Source: Candidatus Pelagibacter sp.
GTDB taxonomy: Bacteria; Pseudomonadota; Alphaproteobacteria; Pelagibacterales; Pelagibacteraceae
Assembly (NCBI GenBank): GCA_028224115.1
Contig: JAOIVP010000007.1
Coordinates: 1 to 30,894, forward strand
Direction: 5' to 3'
Length of the DNA stretch: 30,894 bases
Made by a program: the position numbers and the translations under genes. Shown here in pieces: positions 24,441-30,894 of the stretch. Numbering within the stretch: the stretch's first letter is position 1; each line of letters starts with the position of its first letter. The notes beneath the pieces are model-generated. The model had not been told where the DNA came from and did no database searches. It worked only from the letters and a program-made list of their open reading frames with translations.

Positions 24441-24510
24441 ATGGCGCGTTATATATTTGTCACCGGCGGCGTGGTTTCATCCTTAGGCAAGGGTCTTTCA
24501 TCCGCATCAC
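24441..24510 (+). other. GC-rich codon patch at the start of pyrG
   Basis: By hand count 36 of these 70 bases are G or C (about 51 percent), against coding sequence around it that is visibly under a third. Codons such as GCG, CGT, GTC, ACC, GGC, GGC, GTG and TCC are used where this genome normally picks A/T-ending ones. A CCTT-AGGC-AAGG hairpin lies in the second half (24481-24492). The protein sequence alone does not require these choices, so selection on the nucleotide sequence or RNA is suggested. Confidence 0.6.
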
Positions 24511-26057
24511 TAGCTTATCTTTTACAATCTAGAGGTTATAGAGTTAGATTAAGAAAATTAGATCCATATTTAAATGTAGATCCAGGAACAATGAGTCCAT
24601 TTCAACATGGCGAAGTATATGTAACTGATGATGGTGCTGAAACTGATTTAGACTTAGGTCATTACGAAAGATTTTCAGGAGTATCAGCAAAAAAATCTGA
24701 TAATATTACAACTGGTAAAATTTATAATGATGTTCTTAAAAAAGAGAGAAAAGGTGAGTACTTAGGTAAAACAGTTCAAGTAATTCCTCATATTACAGAT
24801 CGAATAAAACAGTTTATTAAAAACGACTCTTCAAAAGAAGATTTTGTAATTTGTGAAATTGGAGGAATTGTAGGTGATATAGAAAGTCTTCCATTTGTTG
24901 AAGCAATCAGACAATTTGCAAACGATGTAGGTAAAAAAAATGCATTATTTATTCATTTAACTTTAGTGCCTTATTTAAAAGCATCTGATGAAATTAAAAC
25001 AAAACCAACCCAACATTCTGTTAAAGAATTAAGAAGTATAGGAATTCAACCGGATATAATAATTTGTAGATCTGAAAGACCAATACCTCTTGAACACAGA
25101 AAGAAAATTTCTTTATTTTGTAATGTAGATATTAAGAATGTAATTGAAACAGTTGATGTTAGAACTATTTACGAAGCTCCTATGAGTTTTTTTAGAGAGA
25201 AGTTAGATCTTCAAGTTTTAAGTTATTTTAAAATGAAATCAAAAAAACCAGTGAACTTAAAACCTTGGAAAAAAATAACTAAAATCATTTTGAACAATAG
25301 GAAACAAGTTAATATAGCAATCATTGGTAAGTATGTTGAATTAAAAGATGCTTATAAATCATTAGATGAAGCCTTAACTCATGGTGGAATAGACAATAAA
25401 GTTAAAGTTAATTTAGTTAGAATAGACTCAGAAAAATTAAAAGTTTCAGAAATTAAAAAGAAACTTAAAAATATTTCAGGAATATTAATTCCTGGTGGTT
25501 TTGGAAAAAGAGGAACGGATGGAAAAATCGAGGCAATTAAACATGCAAGATTAAATAAAATCCCTTTCCTAGGTATCTGTTATGGGATGCAAATGGCAAT
25601 TATTGAATTTGCTAGAAATCAGTTGAATTTGAAAAATGCTACATCAAGTGAATTTGATAAAAAAGGCTTACCAATTATCGGATTAATTAATGAATGGACC
25701 AAAGATGGAAAGATGATCAAGGGAACAGATAAAGATCTTGGTGGAACAATGAGATTAGGATCTTATGATGCTAAGTTAAAAGATAATTCATTAATAAGAA
25801 AAATTTACAAATCAAAATTAATTAAAGAAAGACATAGACACAGATATGAAGTGAATATTGCTTTTAAGGATAAATTTGAGAAAAAAGGTATGATTTTTTC
25901 AGGTTTATCACCAGATAATAAGTTACCTGAGATTATTGAATTAAAAAATCACCCTTGGTTTATAGGAGTACAGTTTCATCCTGAATTTAAATCTAGACCT
26001 TTAGCTCCTCATCCTTTATTCTCATCATTTATCAAGGCAGCTAAAAATCATAAATGA
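24441..26057 (+). CDS. pyrG: CTP synthase
   Basis: PyrG, 538 residues, aminates UTP to CTP with glutamine-derived ammonia. The synthetase domain starts '[19 protein letters not shown]' with the P-loop-like G-G-V-V-S-S-x-G-K-G, then '[42 protein letters not shown]'-type text. The glutaminase domain has Cys380 in 'GICYGMQ', and His513 and Glu515 in 'VQFHPEF'. The first 70 or so bases are strikingly richer in G+C than the rest, although the protein sequence there is ordinary. The gene ends with an ATGA overlap into kdsA. Confidence 0.97.
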   Translation: MARYIFVTGGVVSSLGKGLSSASLAYLLQSRGYRVRLRKLDPYLNVDPGTMSPFQHGEVYVTDDGAETDLDLGHYERFSGVSAKKSDNITTGKIYNDVLKKERKGEYLGKTVQVIPHITDRIKQFIKNDSSKEDFVICEIGGIVGDIESLPFVEAIRQFANDVGKKNALFIHLTLVPYLKASDEIKTKPTQHSVKELRSIGIQPDIIICRSERPIPLEHRKKISLFCNVDIKNVIETVDVRTIYEAPMSFFREKLDLQVLSYFKMKSKKPVNLKPWKKITKIILNNRKQVNIAIIGKYVELKDAYKSLDEALTHGGIDNKVKVNLVRIDSEKLKVSEIKKKLKNISGILIPGGFGKRGTDGKIEAIKHARLNKIPFLGICYGMQMAIIEFARNQLNLKNATSSEFDKKGLPIIGLINEWTKDGKMIKGTDKDLGGTMRLGSYDAKLKDNSLIRKIYKSKLIKERHRHRYEVNIAFKDKFEKKGMIFSGLSPDNKLPEIIELKNHPWFIGVQFHPEFKSRPLAPHPLFSSFIKAAKNHK

Positions 26058-26878
26058 GCAGTATTAAAGTAAATTGCAGTAATATAGAAATTTCTAACGA
26101 TAATAAAATTTGTATTATTGCTGGTCCTTGTCAGCTTGAAACAGAACAACATGCTATGGACATGGCCGGTCAAATTAAAGAAATTACAAAAAAATTTGGT
26201 CTTGGGTTTATTTACAAAACTTCTTTTGATAAAGCTAACCGAACAAGTCTTAAAGGGCAAAGAGGTGCGGGACTAGAAGCTTCACTACCAGTATTTGATA
26301 AAATTAAAAAAGAATTAGATATTCCAATATTAACGGATATTCATAATGCAGAACAGTGTTCGCTTTTAGCTGATCATGTTGATGTATTGCAAATACCAGC
26401 TTTTTTATGCAGACAAACAGATTTACTAATTGCTGCTGCTAAAACAAATAAAATTATAAATGTTAAAAAAGGTCAGTTCCTTGCGCCTTGGGATATGGTC
26501 AATGTTACTAAAAAAATTGCAGACTCAGGTAATAAAAAAATTTTAGTTACAGAAAGAGGAGCAAGCTTTGGTTACAATACTTTGGTCTCAGATATGAGAT
26601 CTTTACCAATTATGGCAAAGAATGGCTATCCAGTAATTTTTGATGCCACACATTCAGTACAACAACCTGGCGGACAAGGAGAGTCTTCAGGAGGACAAAG
26701 AGAATTTGTTGAATACCTTGCAAGAGCTGCAGTTGCGGTAGGTGTTGCTGGTGTTTTTATTGAAACTCATCAAGATCCAGATAACGCACCCTCAGATGGA
26801 CCTAATATGGTTCCATTAGATAAATTAGAAAATTTATTAAAACAATTAACTGATATCGATAATTTAATTAAGAAATAG
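26054..26878 (+). CDS. kdsA: 3-deoxy-D-manno-octulosonate 8-phosphate synthase
   Basis: KdsA, 274 residues, condenses arabinose 5-phosphate with phosphoenolpyruvate to Kdo-8-phosphate for the LPS inner core. 'IAGPCQLET', '[12 protein letters not shown]', 'RGAGLE', 'LTDIHN', '[13 protein letters not shown]', '[11 protein letters not shown]' and '[10 protein letters not shown]' are all present. It looks like the metal-dependent class: Cys26 in 'GPC', His200 in 'DATHSVQ', Glu237 in 'FIETH' and Asp248 in 'SDGPN' match the known ligand set, where metal-independent enzymes have Asn in place of the Cys. It starts inside the pyrG stop (ATGA) and shares one base with eno. The substrate phosphoenolpyruvate is the product of the next gene. 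Confidence 0.96.
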   Translation: MSSIKVNCSNIEISNDNKICIIAGPCQLETEQHAMDMAGQIKEITKKFGLGFIYKTSFDKANRTSLKGQRGAGLEASLPVFDKIKKELDIPILTDIHNAEQCSLLADHVDVLQIPAFLCRQTDLLIAAAKTNKIINVKKGQFLAPWDMVNVTKKIADSGNKKILVTERGASFGYNTLVSDMRSLPIMAKNGYPVIFDATHSVQQPGGQGESSGGQREFVEYLARAAVAVGVAGVFIETHQDPDNAPSDGPNMVPLDKLENLLKQLTDIDNLIKK

Positions 26879-28134
26879 TGAGTAAAATTTTAAAAGTAAA
26901 AGCACGTCAAGTATTTGACAGCAGAGGAAATCCTACAGTTGAAGCAGAGGTGTATACAAAAAACAATAGTGCTACAGCGATCTGTCCATCTGGGGCATCC
27001 ACAGGAACTTTCGAGGCTTTTGAAAAAAGAGATAAAAATAATAAAAGATATCTTGGAAAAAGTGTTTTTAGTGCCGTTAATCTAGTTAATACAAAGATTT
27101 CAAAAAATTTAAAAGGTCAAAATATTCATAATCAAGAACGAATTGATACTCTTTTAATTAATCTCGATGGAACAAGACAAAAAACAAACCTTGGTGCTAA
27201 CGCAATGTTGGCAGTTTCAATGGCTGCAAAAAAACTTTCAGCTAAAGTTAAAAAAGTACCGTTATACAAAACATTTTCTGTTAAGAATAATTTTCAACTT
27301 CCTTATCCTTTAATGAATATTATAAATGGGGGAGCGCATGCGAACAATGGGCTTAGAATTCAAGAGTTTATGATAAGACCTGATCGAGCAAAAAGTTTCT
27401 CTGAGGCAATGAGAGTGTGTTTCTTAGTTATCAAAAGCTTAAGCAAATTAATTAAAGATAAAGGTTTATCAACTTCAGTTGGTGATGAAGGAGGATTCGC
27501 TCCTATGATTAGCAGTAATAATCAAGCGTTAGATTTAATAGTTTCTGCTATAAAAAAAGCAGGTTTTAAAAATGGCAAAGATGTATCAATCTGTCTTGAT
27601 GTGGCTGCTAATGAATTATTTAAAAAAAATAAGTATTCAATACATTCTAAAAATTATATTTCAGTTGAAAAATCAATTAATGAATATCAAAAAATTATTA
27701 AGAAATATAAAATTAAATCAATAGAAGATCCATTCGCGGAAAATGATTGGCTTGCTTGGAATAGATTAATGAAATCAGTAAAAGATGTTCAAATAGTTGG
27801 AGATGATTTGTATGTGACAAACCTTGAAAGACTTAAAAAAGGTTTTTTAAATATTTCATCTAATTCAATTTTAATAAAATTAAATCAAATTGGTACAGTG
27901 TCTGAAACGTTAGATGTAATCAAATTTGCACAAACTATTGGATATAAAACGATCATATCTCATCGATCTGGAGAAAGTGAAGATACATTCATTGCAGACT
28001 TAGCAGTTGGAACAAATTCAAATCAAATAAAAACTGGATCATTAGCAAGGTCTGAGAGAGTTGCTAAATATAATCAATTAATTCGTATCGAAGAAGAACT
28101 TGGAAAAAAAGCAAGAATGAATAAAATCAATTAA
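26878..28134 (+). CDS. eno: Enolase
   Basis: Enolase, 418 residues, interconverts 2-phosphoglycerate and phosphoenolpyruvate. 'ARQVFDSRGNPTVEAEV', 'PSGASTGTFEAFEKRD', 'GDEGGFAP' with catalytic Glu204, 'KLNQIGTVSET' with Lys334, and 'ISHRSGESEDTFIADLAV' are intact. The start codon is GTG at 26878, sharing its G with the kdsA TAG stop. The conserved N-terminus (S-K-I-L-K-V-K-A-R-Q) leaves no better in-frame choice. At 418 residues it is slightly shorter than the usual 425-430. The ftsB-like gene begins with a one-base overlap. Confidence 0.97.
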   Translation: MSKILKVKARQVFDSRGNPTVEAEVYTKNNSATAICPSGASTGTFEAFEKRDKNNKRYLGKSVFSAVNLVNTKISKNLKGQNIHNQERIDTLLINLDGTRQKTNLGANAMLAVSMAAKKLSAKVKKVPLYKTFSVKNNFQLPYPLMNIINGGAHANNGLRIQEFMIRPDRAKSFSEAMRVCFLVIKSLSKLIKDKGLSTSVGDEGGFAPMISSNNQALDLIVSAIKKAGFKNGKDVSICLDVAANELFKKNKYSIHSKNYISVEKSINEYQKIIKKYKIKSIEDPFAENDWLAWNRLMKSVKDVQIVGDDLYVTNLERLKKGFLNISSNSILIKLNQIGTVSETLDVIKFAQTIGYKTIISHRSGESEDTFIADLAVGTNSNQIKTGSLARSERVAKYNQLIRIEEELGKKARMNKIN

Positions 28135-28436
28135 TGTTAAGATTAATAAAAAAAAATTATTTTTTATTAATATCTATATTTTTGATTTTTTATTTTGCGT
28201 TTAATCTTGTCTCAGGTGAAAGAGGTCTTTTTTCATTTATTGAAAAAAAAGAGCTTTTGTCTAACTTGAAAAAAGAAGAATTGTTATTAATTAGTAAAAT
28301 AGAGGATTTAGAGAGTAAAAATACATTACTTAGCACTAATTTAGATCTTGATTATATTGAAACATTAATAAGAGAAAGATTTTTATTTGGTAAAGAAGGT
28401 GAGACGATCTATATAATTAAAAAAGATGAAAACTAG
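28134..28436 (+). CDS. FtsB/DivIC-type septum formation initiator
   Basis: This 100-residue bitopic membrane protein has a short basic N-terminus, one transmembrane helix at about residues 8-25, and a heptad-like coiled coil from roughly 36 to 70. It ends with '[17 protein letters not shown]', a good match to the FtsB end where an E-R pair precedes a [GP]-E-x-[VIT]-[YF] strand. FtsB acts with FtsL and FtsQ to activate septal peptidoglycan synthesis. Location just after eno is the standard place for this gene in proteobacteria. It overlaps lipA by 11 bases. Confidence 0.87.
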   Translation: MLRLIKKNYFLLISIFLIFYFAFNLVSGERGLFSFIEKKELLSNLKKEELLLISKIEDLESKNTLLSTNLDLDYIETLIRERFLFGKEGETIYIIKKDEN

Positions 28437-29346
28437 ACATCCTGAAAAAGGAAATAAACCAATTAATCCTATTAAAAAAAAACCTGATTGGATAAGGTCT
28501 AAACTTTCAAACAGTAAAGAGTTTTTTTTAACAAAAACAATTGTAAATAATAATAATCTAGTAACTGTTTGTCAGGAAGCTAATTGTCCAAATATTACTG
28601 AATGCTGGAGCAAAAGACATGCAACATTTATGATAATGGGCGACACTTGCACTAGAGCATGCGCTTTTTGTGATGTAAAAACTGGTTTACCTGGAAAGTT
28701 AGATCAACTTGAACCAATAAAAATAGCTGAAGCTGTTAAAAAATTAAATTTAAAACATGTTGTTATCACTTCTGTTGATAGAGACGATCTTGATGATGGT
28801 GGATCAGAACATTTTTTTGAAACAATTAATCAAACAAGAAAACAAAATCCAAACACAACTATTGAGGTTTTAACACCAGATTTTTTAAGAAAAGGCGATG
28901 CTTACAAAAGAGTATTAGATGCAAATCCTGATGTGTTTAATCATAATATTGAAACAGTGCCAAGTTTGTATTTAAAAGTTAGACCTGGCTCAAGATACTT
29001 TTCATCTTTAGAACTTTTGAAAAATGCTAAAAAAGTTAATAAAAATATTTTTACTAAATCTGGAATTATGGTTGGATTAGGAGAGAGTAGAGATGAAATT
29101 TTACAAGTAATGGATGATTTAAAAGCTGCTGATGTTGATTTTTTAACTATTGGTCAGTATCTTCAACCTTCAACAAAACATTATCCACTAGATAGATATT
29201 ACACTCCAAAAGAATTTGATGATTTAAGAACAATAGCTAAAGCAAAAGGTTTTTTATTGGTATCTTCATCGCCATTAACTAGATCTTCGTATCATGCAGA
29301 TGAAGATTTTGCTAAACTTCAACAAAATAGAATAAATCAACATTAA
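28426..29346 (+). CDS. lipA: Lipoyl synthase
   Basis: LipA, 306 residues, is a radical-SAM enzyme that inserts two sulfurs into protein-bound octanoyl groups to make lipoyl cofactor. It shows the auxiliary cluster motif C-x4-C-x5-C (Cys49, Cys54, Cys60) and the radical-SAM motif C-x3-C-x2-C (Cys75, Cys79, Cys82). '[16 protein letters not shown]', '[12 protein letters not shown]' and the C-terminal 'PLTRSSYHA' with its cluster-binding R-S-S are present. The first 30 residues are a Lys/Pro-rich lead-in usual for alphaproteobacterial LipA. The ATG lies inside the end of the ftsB-like gene. In relatives the pyruvate dehydrogenase genes stand between these two. Confidence 0.97.
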   Translation: MKTRHPEKGNKPINPIKKKPDWIRSKLSNSKEFFLTKTIVNNNNLVTVCQEANCPNITECWSKRHATFMIMGDTCTRACAFCDVKTGLPGKLDQLEPIKIAEAVKKLNLKHVVITSVDRDDLDDGGSEHFFETINQTRKQNPNTTIEVLTPDFLRKGDAYKRVLDANPDVFNHNIETVPSLYLKVRPGSRYFSSLELLKNAKKVNKNIFTKSGIMVGLGESRDEILQVMDDLKAADVDFLTIGQYLQPSTKHYPLDRYYTPKEFDDLRTIAKAKGFLLVSSSPLTRSSYHADEDFAKLQQNRINQH

Positions 29347-29801
29347 TGCCTAAAGCGTCAGTTAAGAGATTAATTGAATGTAAAAAAGATCAGTTAATTG
29401 ATTTAGTTTTAGATATTGAAAAATATCCTGAGTTTGTACCTTTTTGCATAGCTTCTCACGTTTATAAAAAAAATAACGAAGGAAACTTAACCTTAATTAT
29501 TGCTGATTTAACTATTGGTAAAGGTCCCTTTAAAGATACCTATAAAAGTGATGTTAAATTCGATAAAAATGATAGTTCAATTAGTGTTACAAATATTGGT
29601 GGTCCTTTAAAACATCTAGAAAATAATTGGATATTTAATGAGACTAAAGGAGGTACTGAGATTTCTTTTGATATAGATTTTGAAATTGAAAATAAATTTT
29701 TAAACATTTTAATGTCTAAATCTTTTGAATTCGGTCTTAATAAAATAGCAGATGCATTTCAAAAAAGAGCTGAAGATCTTTATAAACCAATAGACAATTA
29801 A
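29346..29801 (+). CDS. Coq10/RatA-like START-domain (SRPBCC) protein
   Basis: This 151-residue protein begins 'ASVKRLIECKKDQLIDLVLDIEKYPEFVPFC', the typical opening of the Coq10/RatA family, and contains a 'GPFKDTYKSDV' strand and a C-terminal amphipathic helix ('FGLNKIADAFQKRAEDLY'). The family binds hydrophobic ligands. The eukaryotic Coq10 members help ubiquinone function, while E. coli RatA has been described as a ribosome-interacting toxin. Its position directly after lipA in a metabolic run, without an antitoxin, favours a Coq10-like role. It overlaps lipA by one base (TAATG) and its stop abuts the stop of the opposing pncC gene. Confidence 0.82.
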   Translation: MPKASVKRLIECKKDQLIDLVLDIEKYPEFVPFCIASHVYKKNNEGNLTLIIADLTIGKGPFKDTYKSDVKFDKNDSSISVTNIGGPLKHLENNWIFNETKGGTEISFDIDFEIENKFLNILMSKSFEFGLNKIADAFQKRAEDLYKPIDN

Positions 29802-30266
29802 TTAAATTAAATTTAAAACTATTTTAATCACTTCTCTGACTGTTGAATTTTGAATAGAATTACGGTTATTTGATTTAAATCTATTTTTTTTAACAAGCAA
29901 GGTTTTACCTTTTTTAATACCAATATAAACCAAACCTACTGGTTTGTTTATAGAAGCTCCACTAGGTCCTGCAATTCCAGTAATTGAAATATTTATTTTA
30001 CTTTTTGAAATTTTAGATAGATTTTGGACCATAGATTTACAGCACTCATTGCTTACTGCTCCATATTTCTTAATTATGTTTTTATTTACTTTTAATATCT
30101 TTATTTTTGCTTGATTAGAATATGTGGTTAAACCCATTTGGAAGTACTTTGATGAATTAGCCAATTTAGTTAAATTATGAGCCAATAATCCTCCCGTACA
30201 AGATTCAGCAACAGATATAGTTAATTTTTTTTTAATTAATTTTTTATGAAGTAATTGAATAGTCAT
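29802..30266 (-). CDS. pncC: Nicotinamide-nucleotide amidase (stand-alone CinA C-terminal domain)
   Basis: This 154-residue protein is the CinA_C domain alone. Known members deamidate nicotinamide mononucleotide to nicotinate mononucleotide, recycling NAD breakdown products. 'SVAESCTGGLLAHNLT' near residues 18-33, 'GLTTYSNQAKIKIL', 'YGAVSNECCKSMV', and 'ITGIAGPSGASINKPVGLVYIGI' are the diagnostic stretches. No N-terminal molybdopterin-binding-like domain is attached, unlike full-length CinA. It shares one base with pgpA upstream. The 3' end meets the coq10-like gene stop to stop, with zero bases between. Confidence 0.92.
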   Translation of the reverse strand: MTIQLLHKKLIKKKLTISVAESCTGGLLAHNLTKLANSSKYFQMGLTTYSNQAKIKILKVNKNIIKKYGAVSNECCKSMVQNLSKISKSKINISITGIAGPSGASINKPVGLVYIGIKKGKTLLVKKNRFKSNNRNSIQNSTVREVIKIVLNLI

Positions 30267-30757
30267 TAGAATTTAAGACTAATTAGGTATATTAATATCA
30301 TCGAATATAATCCTGCCATTATATCATCCATAATTATTCCAAAATAATTTTTAAAATTTTTATCAAAATAGCTGACTGGAAAAGGCTTTAAAATATCAAA
30401 AAATCTAAAAAAAATAAAAGATAACACATAATAAATTTCAATTGATAAAGTTAATTGATTATTTTGGCTTAAATATAATAGAAGAATTAAAGGCATAGCT
30501 TGACCTAGAACTTCATCAATAACTATTTGTCTAGGATCTTTATTCTTAAATTCACTTTCAGTATCTTTAACTGCATAGAAAGAATAGAAAAATAAAAGAG
30601 TAAAAAAAATTATTGAAAATTTAAGATCATTATAGCCAAGATATTCGTAGGCAATGTAAATAAATACAGTTGTAACAAGTGATGTAATTGTTCCTGGTAT
30701 TTTTGTTATATAACCATAACCAAAAAAAGTTGATATTAAGACATTAATTTTTTTCAT
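30266..30757 (-). CDS. pgpA: Phosphatidylglycerophosphatase A
   Basis: PgpA removes phosphate from phosphatidylglycerophosphate to give phosphatidylglycerol. Family signatures are 'GYGYITKIPGTITSL' at the start, 'DPRQIVIDEVLGQAMPL' (with the conserved D-E) in the middle, and 'FRFFDILKPFPVSYFD' and 'GIIMDDIMAGLYS' near the end. Three or four transmembrane helices are evident. I place the start at the ATG at 30757 (163 residues): it forms an ATGA overlap with the ispF stop. A TTG five codons upstream is in frame but lies inside ispF and adds no conserved residues. The phospholipid role links it to cdsA. Confidence 0.92.
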   Translation of the reverse strand: MKKINVLISTFFGYGYITKIPGTITSLVTTVFIYIAYEYLGYNDLKFSIIFFTLLFFYSFYAVKDTESEFKNKDPRQIVIDEVLGQAMPLILLLYLSQNNQLTLSIEIYYVLSFIFFRFFDILKPFPVSYFDKNFKNYFGIIMDDIMAGLYSMILIYLISLKF

Positions 30758-30894
30758 TGTGATATTGAACAAATAACTTCACAAGCTATCGCTTTTTCCT
30801 TTCCAATTAATCCTAATTTTTCAACTGTTTTACCTTTTAGATTAATTAAATCTTTATCTAAATTTAATAAATTGGATAATGAATTGATTATTTT
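30754..30894 (-). CDS. ispF: 2-C-methyl-D-erythritol 2,4-cyclodiphosphate synthase, C-terminal part (partial)
   Basis: Forty-six codons and the TGA stop (30756-30754) are in the window; the gene continues beyond the right edge. The end 'NLKGKTVEKLGLIGKEKAIA' followed by a short hydrophobic strand matches the IspF C-terminus, whose usual form is K-A-T-T-[TS]-E-x-L-G-F-x-G-[RK]-x-E-G-I-A. IspF closes the cyclodiphosphate in the MEP isoprenoid pathway that Dxr begins. In alphaproteobacteria it is often fused behind IspD; whether that is so here cannot be seen. pgpA starts within its stop codon. Confidence 0.88.
   Translation of the reverse strand, partial: KIINSLSNLLNLDKDLINLKGKTVEKLGLIGKEKAIACEVICSISQ

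Noticed and set aside
26048..26260. Short minus-strand frame over the pyrG-kdsA junction
   Set aside because: It covers the conserved KdsA N-terminus on the other strand and has no family features.
29346..29801. RatA toxin of a toxin-antitoxin pair
   Set aside because: No antitoxin-like partner lies beside it; the place after lipA is the standard alphaproteobacterial Coq10-like locus.
30758..30772. TTG start five codons upstream of pgpA
   Set aside because: The ATG at 30757 forms a 4-base overlap with the ispF stop, as at many junctions here; the extra residues are not part of the family pattern.
1..30894. tRNA genes, CRISPR arrays, insertion sequences or prophage remnants
   Set aside because: No cloverleaf-like GC-rich segments, regularly spaced repeats, transposase genes or terminal repeats were seen, and almost all bases are accounted for by core genes.

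Overview
This window is a dense, strongly AT-rich piece of bacterial chromosome. Its proteins and gene order point to a free-living alphaproteobacterium of the SAR11 (Pelagibacterales) type. The evidence is very low G+C, Lys/Asn/Ile-rich proteins, intergenic gaps that are mostly 0-25 bases, frequent ATGA and TAATG stop/start overlaps, few visible Shine-Dalgarno sequences, and a classical alphaproteobacterial gene order from lolCD-dnaE-rpsB to cinA-pgpA-ispF. It is core chromosome. I see no mobile elements, CRISPR arrays, tRNA or rRNA genes, or foreign-looking segments.

Layout. (1) 1-4124, plus strand: the tail of a lipoprotein-exporter permease, lolD, and the replicative polymerase dnaE. (2) 4125-4253: the longest gap (129 bases), holding a putative promoter and a structured leader RNA that appears to fold the rpsB ribosome-binding site into a pseudoknot. 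(3) 4254-15903, plus strand: a long near-gapless run of rpsB-tsf-frr (translation), uppS-cdsA-dxr (isoprenoid and phospholipid precursors), bamA-ompH (outer-membrane assembly) and fabZ-lpxD-lpxA-lpxI-lpxB (fatty acid and lipid A synthesis). (4) 15880-23294, minus strand: a PpiD/SurA-like chaperone, trpE-trpG-trpD-trpC, lexA with its own SOS boxes, and gltX, whose 3' end overlaps lpxB. (5) 23350-29801, plus strand: tpiA-secG-pyrG-kdsA-eno-ftsB-lipA-coq10-like. (6) 29802-30894, minus strand: pncC (cinA C-terminal domain), pgpA and the C-terminus of ispF.

Functionally it is a cell-envelope, translation and central-metabolism block. LolD, BamA, Skp-like OmpH, the PpiD-like protein, SecG, the Lpx enzymes and KdsA all serve envelope export and lipopolysaccharide. 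UppS, Dxr and IspF belong to isoprenoid synthesis, and CdsA and PgpA to phospholipids. TpiA and Eno are glycolytic, and the trp genes cover chorismate to indole-glycerol phosphate.

The main interest lies in regulation and streamlining. Observations are: a candidate pseudoknotted S2 leader, an exact GTTC-N7-GTTC LexA box plus a degenerate second one before lexA, an unusually GC-rich start of pyrG that may be nearly leaderless, and the absence of genes normally found at these positions in relatives (pyrH, rseP, gltA, comEC, moaC/moeA, pdh genes). I found no convincing new multi-gene system.
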